Shown: positions 24,121 through 36,348, counted from the first letter of the stretch. The stretch: DNA of 64,000 bases from Plasmodium relictum (GCF_900005765.1 NC_041688.1:248001-312000); one strand, 5' to 3'. Notes: generated by a model from the letters alone, not told the origin. Made by a program: numbers and translations.

Positions 24121-26064
24121 TTAATTATTTTCTTGGCAGTAAATTTTAGTAATAGGCAAATTAAAAATAAATAAAATAAAATAAAAATAAATAATAGAAA
24201 AAACAACCATTATTGTGATAGTAGGAATACTGATATCCTTTTGTGTAACATCAAGAGTTGTAAGCACTAAATTAGAAATAATAATAGCAATAATTACAAG
24301 GAAAACAAAATATTTGAAATATTTTTTCAGCCTAAAATCTCCCAAAACATTTTTGTGAATACTAAATCGGTAAAGAGGCACAATAGCCAGTGGCAATAAA
24401 AGAACTTGAATAACATTGATAAAATTTGTTAACTGATCAATTGAATACTTATCATATAATAAAAATAAATAAACAACAAAAAATAAAAAAAAACGGAAAA
24501 ATAAAACCCTAAGAAAAGTATTCACCTTTTTATTTAAGAAACCCTCAAAAATTGACTTTGTTGCATATTCACACATAAAACTTGAATTATTGCCACTACT
24601 TAATAATCCAAATGACCATATGTACATCGAAATTTTTCCAAAGGATTTCTTGATCACTTCGTATGCTGTAAACAAACTATACTGATCTCTTCTATCAAAT
24701 GATTTCATATTAACTTCAGCAAATGTAAGTACAATAATACAATTAGTTAAGCATGACAAAAACAAAGCTCCTGCTGATTCAATAGTCCCTAATGTATTAT
24801 ATCTTTTTAACTTCTTTGTATTGGATATCACAGACTTTTTTTTCGCAGTTAAATTCGTATGTAAATAAAAAATATGAGCTGATATTATACTTCCTAAAAG
24901 AGCTAAAGCATCAATTTCTTTCCCTTTAGGTATTCTCGGATATACAACACTAATGACTAGTTCTCTAAAGTTAATAGACGTCATGAAAACATTAATGAAA
25001 AAGCAAACTGCCAGTAATCCAATAAGTAAACTTAATACATTTTCTAATAACTTCACACTTTTATTCTCTAAAAAACTATAAATCAAAGCTTCAAATATAG
25101 TATAAAATATTGCTATTTTAACTGATATACCAAATATTAAATTTATTGCTACAAAAGTTCCAACTATAGCTTGAATATGAGCTCCCCATACAGCAATTTG
25201 TACAAATATGTATAAAAAAAAAGAAATTTTCTTATCAAATTCTTTATAACAAATAGAAGCTAAATCTAAACCTGTAACATGACCAAGTTTCATAGATAAA
25301 ACTTGAAATAAAAATCCAAGCAAATGACCATATATTAAAATCCACAACAAGTGATAACCCGTATAATCTTTTTCTAAATTTCTATCTGAAGATCTAATTA
25401 GGCCAACATTTAAATTACTACATAAATTTCCAGGATCTAAATATGCAATGGCTACTATCCATCCAGGACCAAAATAATTAAAACACATTTTTAATTTTTG
25501 ATAAAATGTAAAATTTTTTCCATTTTCACTTACATCATCTAAATTATCTAAAATATATAATGAATTATCGAAAGGTTCTTTATTTACATTTAATACTCCT
25601 TCTTGCTCATTTTTATTTTTAAAAATTTCCATTTGACTATCTACATTATCAATCAATTCATCGCTATCACTATTTGATGGATTCGTATCAATATTCATAG
25701 TTGATTGTGTTGAGTTTAATTTCTGCTGATATATCTGACGAACATTTTTTGTATCTATTTCAGTATTTACCAAAGTTATATCTTTTTCTTTATAATTGTT
25801 ATTGTTATTATTTTTTTCTTCTTTTAATTTATTTAAGTTATATACTTCCTTTTTAATAATTTTTCTATCATAATCATTATCATGATTAGATAATTTTATT
25901 TTTTGATTTATCATTTCTACTTCTTTTTGAAATGGATTTTTATTGTTGATATTGTAATCAATCATTTCTATATCCTTTTTTTTATTAACAGATTCTATAA
26001 TTGTTCTTTTGCAATCTTGCAAATCCGTATTTTTGCTTTCATTTTTCTCATAATCCAAAATCAT
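24121..26064 (-). CDS. DMT1: NRAMP-family divalent metal transporter (DMT1)
   Basis: Proton-coupled divalent metal (Fe2+/Mn2+ class) transporter, 647 residues, single exon. A hydrophilic Asn/Lys/Asp-rich N-terminal region of about 190 residues precedes a core of 11-12 membrane spans. Span 1 holds the metal-binding DPGN motif at residues 210-213 (AIAYLDPGNL). Span 6 reads SAHIFYLHT at 395-403, where the canonical motif is MPHNxxLHS. The two His are kept, but the metal-coordinating Met is Ser395, and the Pro and Asn are Ala396 and Ile398. The fold and other spans (GAHIQAIVGT, SSGNNSSFMCEYATKS) are intact. It corresponds from memory to P. falciparum DMT1. Selectivity may differ from classical NRAMPs. 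Confidence 0.95.
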   Translation of the reverse strand: MILDYEKNESKNTDLQDCKRTIIESVNKKKDIEMIDYNINNKNPFQKEVEMINQKIKLSNHDNDYDRKIIKKEVYNLNKLKEEKNNNNNNYKEKDITLVNTEIDTKNVRQIYQQKLNSTQSTMNIDTNPSNSDSDELIDNVDSQMEIFKNKNEQEGVLNVNKEPFDNSLYILDNLDDVSENGKNFTFYQKLKMCFNYFGPGWIVAIAYLDPGNLCSNLNVGLIRSSDRNLEKDYTGYHLLWILIYGHLLGFLFQVLSMKLGHVTGLDLASICYKEFDKKISFFLYIFVQIAVWGAHIQAIVGTFVAINLIFGISVKIAIFYTIFEALIYSFLENKSVKLLENVLSLLIGLLAVCFFINVFMTSINFRELVISVVYPRIPKGKEIDALALLGSIISAHIFYLHTNLTAKKKSVISNTKKLKRYNTLGTIESAGALFLSCLTNCIIVLTFAEVNMKSFDRRDQYSLFTAYEVIKKSFGKISMYIWSFGLLSSGNNSSFMCEYATKSIFEGFLNKKVNTFLRVLFFRFFLFFVVYLFLLYDKYSIDQLTNFINVIQVLLLPLAIVPLYRFSIHKNVLGDFRLKKYFKYFVFLVIIAIIISNLVLTTLDVTQKDISIPTITIMVVFSIIYFYFILFIFNLPITKIYCQENN

Positions 26065-27662
26065 TTTTATATATTATCAATTTAGATTTCTATCAAATAT
26101 TTTATATTTGTTTATATATTATATTGTCTTATTCTTATTTTCTTGTTAGATATTTAATTTTTCATTAATTTTCATTAACATATATGTGTGTATATATATA
26201 TCTATATTTTAAAAAGAAAAAAAAATTTTTTTTTATCTAAATTGCATATCTGAAAAATCACTACATTCACAAAAACTTTATATTATTAAATATTATCATA
26301 CTCATCCTAAAATAACTAAAAAATACAATATCATTAAAAATTCTTACATTAATATAATACATGAAGTAACTACATAACTTCACATAATGTAATTATATCA
26401 ATAAATTAACTAAATAATCTAATATCAACAAATCAATTGATATAGACAAAACGATAAATAAAAACAAATGAAAAATTATAATATTTAAGATATTTAATGA
26501 AAATCATATAATAATATCAAAGCAAGCAATATATAAATATATTTTAACAAATAATAATATACTGAAAAATCATACAACTATCAGATAAAATAAAAAAAAC
26601 CTATGGTAACTAAAAAAAAAAAATACATCCAAATTATATTAAAAAAAAAATGATACCCATTATGACTAAGATAAACAAAATATATTTATGAAAATATTTT
26701 GTTTAAAAGTAAAAATGTTCTGAAATTTTCCTAAAAGATGTACATATAAATATATATAAATTTTATTTAAAACAAAAAAAGAAAAAAAATACTATAAAAA
26801 AAATAAATCTATAGTAAATATTAAATAAATTAAATTCTAAAAATATATAAAAAATATATATATATAAAGAGAAAAAGTTAAAATGTGTTTTTCAAATTAT
26901 TTCTCATGTGTCTATTTCTATAAAAATAAGATAATGCTTATAAAATATCAATTATATAAAAGGCATTTTTAATACAATAATTAAATAATACAATAAAATG
27001 AGGAAATAAAAAATGTAAAAAATTTTGATGAAATTATATATTTATATTTATATTTTTAAATATTAAAAATTAAAATGCCAAAAAAAAAAAAAAAAGAAAA
27101 AGAAAAAATATTTACTAATACTTCTTTTGTTTCTATCATATAAATAAAATATATATTTTAATATGTAAATAAATACATCTATGTATTCTTGGCCAAATAA
27201 AAAATTAATTCATTAAAAAAAACATGTACTTATGATTTATATATGCACGTTATATAATTAAAATTTAACCATTTTGAATTAAAAATATTTTTTTTTTTTT
27301 TATTGATTTTTTTTGTTTTAATACTTTAGTTGATTTATCATTTAAAACAAAAAGTTTTATTTAGTTATTTAAATGTACAACTAAAAAAATATATATATTA
27401 TATTAATACATATGAAAATAAATAATGTAAAAATTATAGCATAAAATTTCATAAATGAAATCATATATAGTAAAAAAATTTTACAAAATTTAAAATATAT
27501 ATATATATGCATAAATATATTTTTATATATAGTTTTTTTTTTCTGATTAAACTTGCATGGAAAATGCAAATATATGCATATATGTGATGTTTTTTTTTGA
27601 AGAGAAAAATGGCCTAAAAATAATCTGTGCGAAGCATATAACATTAATATTTATTTCTCTAT

Positions 27663-27678
27663 AAAATGCATGCATTTT
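27663..27678. promoter_or_regulatory. 16-bp palindrome centred on TGCATGCA (candidate ApiAP2 site)
   Basis: AAAATGCATGCATTTT, a perfect inverted repeat. It lies 1.6 kb upstream of the NRAMP start and 1.1 kb upstream of the RAP gene start, so it could serve either divergent gene. The core octamer is the motif known for AP2-Sp/AP2-EXP. Confidence 0.45.
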
Positions 27679-28077
27679 CACATAATAAGCATATGCATTC
27701 AATTATAAATAATTTTTTGTTATTTTGTTACATTTATCTTAAAAAAAATTAAAATTATTTAACACATAGATAGTTATTAATCATCTATTAATAATACTTC
27801 TATGAAAAATAAAATGAAAATTATTAATAAAATGTATCACAAAATGTTTTTTCTTATGAAATAGCTTGATGCCAAAGATTAAAATTTTCCTAAATTACGA
27901 AATGAAAGTTTATCAAATTTCATTATGTTTATGCTTTTTGAAGTTTATTTAAATTAAAACTTCTTTGTAGCAGTTGAGAAAGAAAAAATTTACTAATGAT
28001 ATAATTTTAAGTTATCATTTTTAATAGAATGCTATTAGCTTTAACAAAAAGACAATAATTAAAAAAAAAAAAAAATA

Positions 28078-28260
28078 GCAAAAGTGAAAGAAAAAAAAAG
28101 AAAAAAAGGAAAAAACGAAAAAACGATAAAAGAAGAAAAAGGAAACTAAAAAGAAAAGGGAAAGGAAAACAAAAAAAAGGGAAAGGAAAAGGAAAACAAA
28201 AATAAAAATAAAAATAAAAGTAAAAAAGATAACAAAAAGGAAAAACAAAAACAATAAAAA
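28078..28260 (+). repeat. Polypurine (A/G) tract
   Basis: About 180 bp almost free of pyrimidines on the plus strand, with GGAAA and GGGAAAGGAAAA units and a near-duplicated segment at 28155-28195. It lies about 490 bp upstream of the RAP gene. G-bearing purine tracts are unusual beside the pure A/T runs of this window. Confidence 0.85.
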
Positions 28261-28749
28261 AAAAAAATATTAAATAAGAGAGAAAAATTATTAAAAAAAG
28301 TTGTGAAAGTGTTAATAAGCAACGATGATAATATAATAGTAATTATAATAATAAAAATAAAGCAGTAATAATATATAATGTTATATATTACTTTTAGTTA
28401 TCTTAATAAACAATATATATGTAATACATTTTTTAATTTTAATCCATCTTCTTTTTGTAGTAGATCAATTTTGATTACAATTTTTTTCAAGTAAATAAAA
28501 ACAGAAAATATAATTTTAAGTTTAAATATATATAATTGAAAAATGAAAAGCCAAGTATTTAAAAAAATTAAAATAATAAGTAAATATGAAAACTTAAATT
28601 TTTTTTTTTCTATAAAATAATTTTTTTAAAATTCCTTTCTTGAGCTTTTAATATTTCAACAACTAATATTGTTGCTTTATTAAAATTATATTTATTTTTA
28701 TTTTTCTAAATGTAAAATTTATTATTTATTTTATTATATAAAAGATAAA

Positions 28750-31700
28750 ATGCTTTTAAGATCCTTATTTAATCAAATTAAAATTATATTTATCAAAAAA
28801 AATGGTGTGTTTAATTCAAATATTATACAAAGTAAACAAATTGAAAAAAAAAATTTTTCTTCAACAAATAGATATAAAATAAAGCAAAATGAAAAGAATA
28901 ATTATATAAAGGAAAATTTTATTCAACTAAAAAATTCGGATAGTATTAGCAAGTAATTAAATATGAATAAATAAAAATATGATATTATAGATATAATAAT
29001 AAAAAAAAATTTCAATTTACACTCAAAAAATGTATTTTTACAAAAAATAAATAAATATTAAATATATAAATAGTATGTATATAAAAATGTATGTAAATAC
29101 TATATGTTTAAATATAAATATGTTAAAAAAAAATTTTATCATTTACGTATGTAATTCTATGTTTTTATTTTTCTTATTTTTTTCTTCTATAGGTTTGAAA
29201 AAAATGGCATAATGAAAATAAGCAATTGGCCCAAAAAGAAAATTTCAAAAAAAAAAAATGAACTATACTTGCTATTGAATAAAAAAAATAATAAAAATAT
29301 AAATTATCATGAATTAAATATTATAATAACAAAAAAAATAGTGAATATGAGAAACATCAATGAAGTATATAAATATATTTATTATAATAAAGATATTTTG
29401 GTGCCTATTAATTATGTTGTATGCATTTATAAGATATATAAGTTAATAAAAAACAATAATTATAAAATAGTAAATTATAGTTTATATATTAATAATAATA
29501 TTATGAATATAAATAGTGAAGAACTAAATAGTATTGCTAATGTCAATGAATTAAATGATTATAACGAATTATATCTAAACATCAACAAAAAAAAAAAAGA
29601 TAGCAAAAAAGTAGAAAATAATAAAGAACGTATTAATTTGAATAGAGGAAAAATAAATATGTATAACAATAGTTATTCAACTAATGGCTTTGTTTTAGAT
29701 TATAATAATGATATATTACAATATGTATTAGAAAAAATAAATAAAAATTATTTTATAAAAAAATTAACTTATAGACATGTATCAAATTTGTTATTTTCTT
29801 TAGTTAATATAAAATATTATAATATAATCACATATTTAGTTTATTTAAAATATATAAATAATATGTATGTCTATTTATCTTCTCAGTCTATATCCAATAT
29901 AATATATGCTTATTCTATAATTTGCAATTTTTATTCTATAGATTTTACTACAAATTATAAAAATTATGTATATAAATATTACTTATTTGATAATAAATTA
30001 AAGGAAAATCTGAAAAAAGATTATTTAAATTTCATGTTTTTATTACTTAGCCGATATATGTGCATTTTTGTAGTAAAGTATTTCAACAATAATTTTTCTT
30101 CACAATACGATGTAAACAGTTTTTATAATGGAGTTTTATCCAATTTTGAAGAATTCAATGAAAAGGAAAAAAAAAATAAAGTTAATGAAGAAATGAAATA
30201 TGAAAGTAAAAAAATGCTACAAGAATTTTTTGTTTTCATGTGGAGTATGTCAAAAATTAAAATAAATAATATATACATTGATATATTGTATTACATAATT
30301 TATAAAAACAGAAAACATATATATATGAAATTAAATGAAAAAGATATATGTAATTTAATTCAATCTATGAGTATATATTATCCAATTAAAAAAATAAGTG
30401 AAAGCAAAAAGTGTAACATAAATTATAAAATTTCATTAAAAAAAGATGAATATTTCTTTTTTGATTATGATGAATTTTTAAAAAATACGTTACTTTTAAC
30501 TATAATACATTTAAAAAAATACAATTATCATCATTATTCAATAATTTTTAAAAGTATTCAAATTTTTCAAAATTTTCTTTCAATGAATAATGAAAAAAAA
30601 AACGTAGATGCTTTTTATTGGATTGATGAATATGATACATCAAGTGAAAATAATTTTTTAGTTTTTAAAAAGGAAATAGGCAAAAAAAAAAAAGAAGAGG
30701 TATATAAAGCAATATGTGAAAATGATATAATAAAAAATAATAAAAAAGACATTAATAATAATATATTAAGTAGTTTAGATAATAATAATAATAATAATAA
30801 TTACAAGCCGAATTTGAAAAACTTCAATTTTTTTTCAAAAAAAAGCATAAATGAAAATGACAATTTTAAAAAGAAATTTGATATTTTAAATTTAAAAGAA
30901 TATTCATTAGAAAGTACTAATATATATTCAATTAGAAATATTTTAAAAAAGTTAACAACATTGGTTATAAAAAATTTAATAGTTCAAATAAAAAATGAAA
31001 ATAACAATAAACATAACAGTAGTAGCTGTTCCAAATATAGTTCTTCCTTAAATTTACAGTACATTTCCGTATATTTATATAATTTATCTCATATGAACAT
31101 GGCTTATATAAGTAACGATTTAAAACTAGAATTATGTAATTTAATTATTTGTATATTACAGAAAAAAATGAATTTTGTTTTTACTTTTGATGAAAAAAAT
31201 ATAGATTTAAAGATGATAGATGCTTTTTTGCAAAATAATTATGACAACATAGTTTGCTTAAGTAATATTAATTATTCTTTAAATAAAAATGGTATTATTA
31301 ACGAATACATAATTTTGTGTTCATCTTTGTATTTTTATAAGTTGTATCACTTATTTTATAAAATATACAAAAATACATTAAATGAAATTCCTTTTTTTAA
31401 CTATCTTAAAAAAATTAATGAGAGGATACTATCGATTTATAATTGGACCTTTTCACATACAAATATTTCATTTATTCCTTTATTTAGTTTAATAAATTAT
31501 AATTATTTGTTTATTTTATATAAAAATGAAAACAAAAACATCTTTTTATTTTTAAAAAAAATATTATTACCAATAACATTATATAATAATATTACTATAA
31601 ATCAATTACGCTTAATTTTAAAACTTTTAATTAATTATTATATTTCCGAGTTCAATGAATATACATATTTAAGTTATGATTATCATGATGATATGTTATC

Positions 31701-32862
31701 TTGTTTGTATAGCTTGTGCTTAATAATAACAAATGTATCACATAATTTGAATAAAGAATGTAGTGTAGATAAAAAGAATTTAATAATAAATCATGGAGAA
31801 TATTATTATTATGTCAATTTTTATATAAATATTACTATTGATTTATTAAAAAGTTACTTTTATAAGTTATATTGTGTAGATTCTTCTAATATACAAAGAT
31901 ATTTCTTAACAGGCATTAATGAGGATTTAATAATGAAATTTTATACTTTATATTTATTCTTGAAATTTAATATTAATAACAAGTTTATATATAATAGAAA
32001 CTATGTAAAAAAATTCCTAAATAATACTGTACTAGATAAGAAGGATTTTTTTTATCAGGAAAACTTTTTGTCAAACTTGTCAGAATTGACAAAAGGTTAT
32101 GAAACTATCACTAATGAAACTAACGAAAATAAATTATCTTCAGAAAATAGCAATGTAGAAACTACAGAAAAAGATATTTTAAAAAGTGATAAAATAGTTA
32201 ATGAAAAATACACTGAAAAAAAAAGTTTCAATGCACATAACTCTCAAAAAATTGTTGAAATTGAAATCTCTATGTATGTGAATAATATTCAGAATAAAAA
32301 TTATATACCAAAGAAAAATTTTGAAATTTTTTATTTATTACAAAACAACTTGCATTTTAGTGAACTAAAAATTAACAAAAATAATTTAACGTTTTTAAAA
32401 AAGAACAATGTTCCTTTAAATATATTAGATGGAATTGATACATACATGAACAAAATTGAAGAAAAAATTTTTTTAATGTTTACACAAATAAAAAGTTCAA
32501 AATCTCATATGAAATTATATGAATATATAAAGTATATTTTAGAAAAAAAAAATGGGAAAGGTACTTCAAATATAAAAAATGAATACATAATTAAAAAAGA
32601 TAATTTTAATTTTATTGTCGATATTTATGATGAAAACACAAATACAATATTTGAAATAGATGGAAATAGTCATTATACAAAACAATATTCATTAAATAAA
32701 AAAAATAAACCTTTAAACTTTTTTTATAATTATAAGTCATATTACATTTTTAAGCATTTATTATTAAGTAAATACTACAACATAGTTCATTTGCCATTAC
32801 ATGATAATAAATTATGTAAGAAAATTATTTATAATTACTATAATAACAATACAATCCTTTAA
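28750..32862 (+). CDS. RAP-domain protein, two exons, probable mitochondrial RNA-binding protein
   Basis: Exon 1 28750-28952 and exon 2 29193-32862 join as AA|G (donor GTAATT, acceptor TTCTATAG), giving 1290 residues. Exon 1 supplies a start and a basic, hydrophobic leader MLLRSLFNQIKIIFIKKNG, which looks like a mitochondrial or other organelle presequence. Exon 2 on its own would start internally at an ATG at 29212. The body is helical with Asn/Lys inserts. The C-terminal RAP domain, about residues 1205-1285, shows FIVDIYDENTNTIFEIDGNSHYT and a final VHLPLHDNKL, the expected restriction-endonuclease-like fold motifs. RAP proteins are expanded in apicomplexans, where several act on fragmented organellar rRNA. 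The target here is unknown. Confidence 0.9.
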
Positions 32863-33645
32863 TTTAAAAAAAAAGAAAAATATTTTCTCATAATATATAT
32901 ATATATTTATATTTGTTCTTATTTGTAATTAATACAACTATTTTTTAGCTTGTTATTTATCATATTAATTTATTTAAAGTAACATCTATGTTATTTTATT
33001 TGCTTGTAATTTTTTAATATTTTTAAATTAATATATTTGTTGTTTCTTAAAATTTTTACCTAATGCTCTTTTCATTTTTTTTTTTTTTTTTCTCTCTTTC
33101 TATAAAGTATTTTAATATATATTCAATATATATTTATAATAGATTACCATAATTATACTTTATTCATCAATAGTTTTTTTTTTATTTTTATTTGCATATT
33201 TTTTTGGTAATATGCCAAAATTATTTGCCTTATTCTTTCTTTTATTAATAATTTTTTTTTAAAATTGTAGTAATATATTACTATAATAATTAATAGTAGA
33301 AAAAAAAACATTGACATACATTTATTATCTTTATATATCTTTTAAATTTTATTTATTTTTTTATAAAAATGATTTATTTGTCTTTTCTTTTTATTCTTTA
33401 TTCATTCATTAACGAATAATCTATGAAAAGCAAAATTATCTTAAAGTTTTTAAAAATAAATTAACTATTAGTGCTAAAATATATTTAAAAACAAATGTGT
33501 TGTTTTAGTTGACTTATGCAATTATATACATAGAATGAAATTGTAAAAAAAAGAAATAAACTAAAAAAAAAAAAAACAGTTATTTAAAAATTGAGAAAAA
33601 AAAGTAAAAATTATTCTACAATAATTATCACCTTTTCTTTTTTTT
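32863..33645. other. Convergent 3' region
   Basis: Between the RAP gene and the 33646-34795 gene. A/T tracts only, with nothing recognisable. Confidence 0.55.
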
Positions 33646-34795
33646 TTAATCTTTTAAAATTTTAGCCCATTCACATTTTTGTAAATCAAATGCTTTATCT
33701 TCAAAAACACTCACTTTTAATCCAGAACAATAAAAAACATTTCGAGGATTTTTTTCTTTTTTAATATCTTCATAATTTAAATCTTCTATAATTAAATCAC
33801 TCAAAAAACAAACAATAAATTTCTATTAAAAAAAAAAAAAATTAAATATATTATATATTCCTGTTGTTATATGTGTATAAATATAAATATATAGAAAAAT
33901 GAAGATGCATATTTATATGCCTTAATAAAGAAAAATGCAAATATTTCATATAAAATATATATCATTAAATATTATGTTATAACATTCTGTAACTTTGATT
34001 TAGTTCTTTCACTCCTTATATTCTATAAAAAAAAAAATTACCAATATATATATATATTTTTTTCAAAAATAAAAAAATTTAGATATTTCTTTTTTTTTAC
34101 TTCGCAATATTTTTGTAGCTCTTTTTGTTCATCCTCATTAAGTCTTTGTATTATATTTGGATGGATTGAATTAATAAGACCATTTACATTTATAGCTAAT
34201 TCTAATATTAGTCTATTTCTAAAGTTACTACAAATTCGACCAAAAAATTTTATTTTTATTAATTATTTTTATTATTTCTACTTTTTTCTTTTATTTTTTG
34301 TTGTTTACATATATTCGTGTAAAAGTTTTGATGCTTGAGAAAATATAACAGCATAATATTCACATCTCAATTTAATCATAAGTTTTTCTTTTCTTTGATT
34401 TTCATCATTCATGGAACCACTAAAATTAATTAATTTTCTAAATAAAAAAAAAAAAAAATTTATAATATACATATACACGTAATTATTAAAAATAATAATA
34501 AAATGAAAATTTAAATAGTTGCAATATATTGCTTATATAATATATATTTATCCAGTTATAAAGTACAAATTATTTTATTCGAATACTAAGTATTGTTAAT
34601 ATGTCTATTTTATTTTTTATTTTTTTTGGAATATTTATATTACTCTGCATAAATTTTGTATTGTTCAAAATATCCTTTTAATTCTAAATATGCTTTTTTC
34701 ATAGTTTCAGTAGGAAAATTTTGAATTCTGTTACTTATTTGTTCTTCCCTAAATAGAAATGGCAATATCTCTAAACATGGTGATTTGGCTGTCAT
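33646..34795 (-). CDS. Four-exon protein, possibly GINS complex subunit Psf1-like
   Basis: Exons on the minus strand: 34795-34644, 34437-34309, 34227-34101 and 33822-33646. All three junctions are GT-AG and keep phase (GA|A, AT|T, then phase 0), giving 194 residues. It starts MTAKSPCLEILPFLFREEQ and is mostly helical, ending QKCEWAKILKD. Psf1 of the GINS replication helicase complex is also about 196 residues. The layout of a long helical part with NFRNRLILEL, then LNEDEQKELQKYCEKFI, then a KNPRNVFYCSGLKVSVF strand region resembles the Psf1 helical domain and start of its B domain. The match is weak and made from memory. The gene model is well supported, the function is a guess. Confidence 0.7.
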
Positions 34796-35367
34796 TTTTA
34801 TTCTTTAATACTTTATAAATAATAAAAAAAAGAATAATAAACAATTAAAAATTTACTTATTTACATAAAACATTAGTGAAACATATTAAAGAAAAAAAAA
34901 AAAAAAGACTAAAATATATTATAAAAATGTATTAAAAAAAAATACTAACAAAATATTTTTAATGAGAAAAAAAAAAAAAAAAAAAGAATTTTATAAAATA
35001 TATACTTAAAAAATTAGTAGAACACATTTAAAGAAAAAAAAAAAAAAAATTATATATAATATATATATATATATACATTATATATAATTTTTTTTTTAAT
35101 TAGAATTTAATTAAATCATAAAAAAGCTTGCTAATATATCAAAATGTCTTCAAATATTTTTCTACGGACTCATCGAAATAATTTTAATCTTAAAATTTTA
35201 ATATTGAAATAAGAAAAAAGTATAATTTTTTTTTAAAAATAATTAATTTCAAAACCTTATTTAAATACTCAATAAAATAAAAGAATATTAAGAAGACATC
35301 AAATATAATTTATTTTATAGTTATGTAAAAACCTTTTTGTTCAATAATTTCTGCACATACAATCAAA
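34796..35367. other. Short divergent promoter region
   Basis: Only about 570 bp between two divergent start codons. It contains A-runs, T-runs and an AT-rich inverted repeat at about 35043-35091 with TATA-like stretches. Both promoters must lie here or overlap the genes. Confidence 0.6.
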
Positions 35368-36348
35368 ATGAAGAATAATGATGTTATTCTCTTTCCTTTT
35401 TTTTTTAACTTATATTTATTTCTTATATATAAAAATTAAAATCCTTTTTATTTATTTATTTTTTTTGTTATTAGACTTGGAAAGAAAAAGAGTTTATGGA
35501 ACAAATTTACTTAATTGTTGATGGTATAGAGAAAGTTTAAAAAAAAAAAATAAAAATACATTCATATGTTTTTAATTTTTTACTTTTTAATAAAGATACT
35601 CTTAGAAATAAAACCTACTCTAATAATGAAGTAAAAAAAAAAAAAATTATTATAATGTACACGTAAAAAATTTTTTATATTTTACTAAATTCATATTATT
35701 CTGTATTTTTTTTTTTCTTTTTTTTTTTTTTTGAAATAACATATTTTTTTTGTTTTATTTTTTATTTTTATTATTTTTTCATAAAGATAAATCAATGGTC
35801 GAATGTAATATGCGAAAATTGCATGAAATTTTTGTGTTCAACTATGCTTCCTGTGAAATATATAAGTATAGATATACATTCGAGTTATTTTTTATATTAT
35901 TCATTTGATAAGAATATAAAATTATAAATAGAACTTAAAATAATAAAATTTCTTTTTTGTAAATAAATTCTTCTCTTCTTTCATCATAATTACAGTTTTT
36001 ATTAATACTGATGCTTCTCTTAATGCTATTATTATTCTTTTTTTATTTTTCCAGTAAGTTGCTATATTTTAAAAAACACCAACACAGAAACATCCATTCA
36101 TTTGTCAACTTATTGGGATAAGGAAGATAGTCATATTTAATGAAATATTTGAATATATAATACATTAAAATATTAAAATTACCATTTTTATTTTATAATG
36201 CTCTTCCTCTATTTTATTAAATTATATATTATTTATTTTATTCCCTTTTCTAGAACATTTTCAAATATGTTGGCCACATGACTTAAAAAGCTGCAACATG
36301 ATTTGTTATGTTAATGTTTATATTCTAAAAATATCAGATGGAAGTTAG
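35368..36348 (+). CDS. Tctex-type dynein light chain, six exons
   Basis: Exons 35368-35382, 35475-35523, 35596-35630, 35787-35865, 36055-36129 and 36254-36348 join in phase to 115 residues, the normal length of Tctex1 (113-116). Family landmarks in order: helix KEFMEQIYLIVDDTL; KTYSNNEINQWSNVICENC, matching the Y-x-H-x-x-V-N-Q-W-T-x-x-V segment; the central strand PVKYIISCYILKN; STYWD; and the closing strands FQICWPHDLKSCNMICYVNVYIL. Dynein light chains bind the intermediate chain and cargo in cytoplasmic or axonemal dynein. The first exon is tiny (MKNND) and its donor (GTTATT) and the exon 5 donor (GTCATA) are weak, so an internal start at MEQIY (103 residues) is an alternative. Exons 3-6 are firm. 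Confidence 0.85.

Larger units (their letters stand above)
26065..28749. other. Divergent promoter region, NRAMP / RAP gene
   Basis: About 2.7 kb. It holds a 16-bp palindrome around TGCATGCA at 27663-27678 and a nearly pyrimidine-free tract at 28078-28260. Open frames at 27381-27644 and 28021-28254 are by-products of composition. No gene seen. Confidence 0.6.

Noticed and set aside
28021-28254. 77-codon minus-strand open frame
   Set aside because: It is the complement of the polypurine tract: nearly all Phe, Leu, Ser and Val.
35475-35545. Frame reading ...LLNC, TGA, WYRE, which resembled a selenocysteine codon in context
   Set aside because: The other frame of the same exon fits the Tctex light chain with matching phases on both sides, so no TGA recoding is needed.
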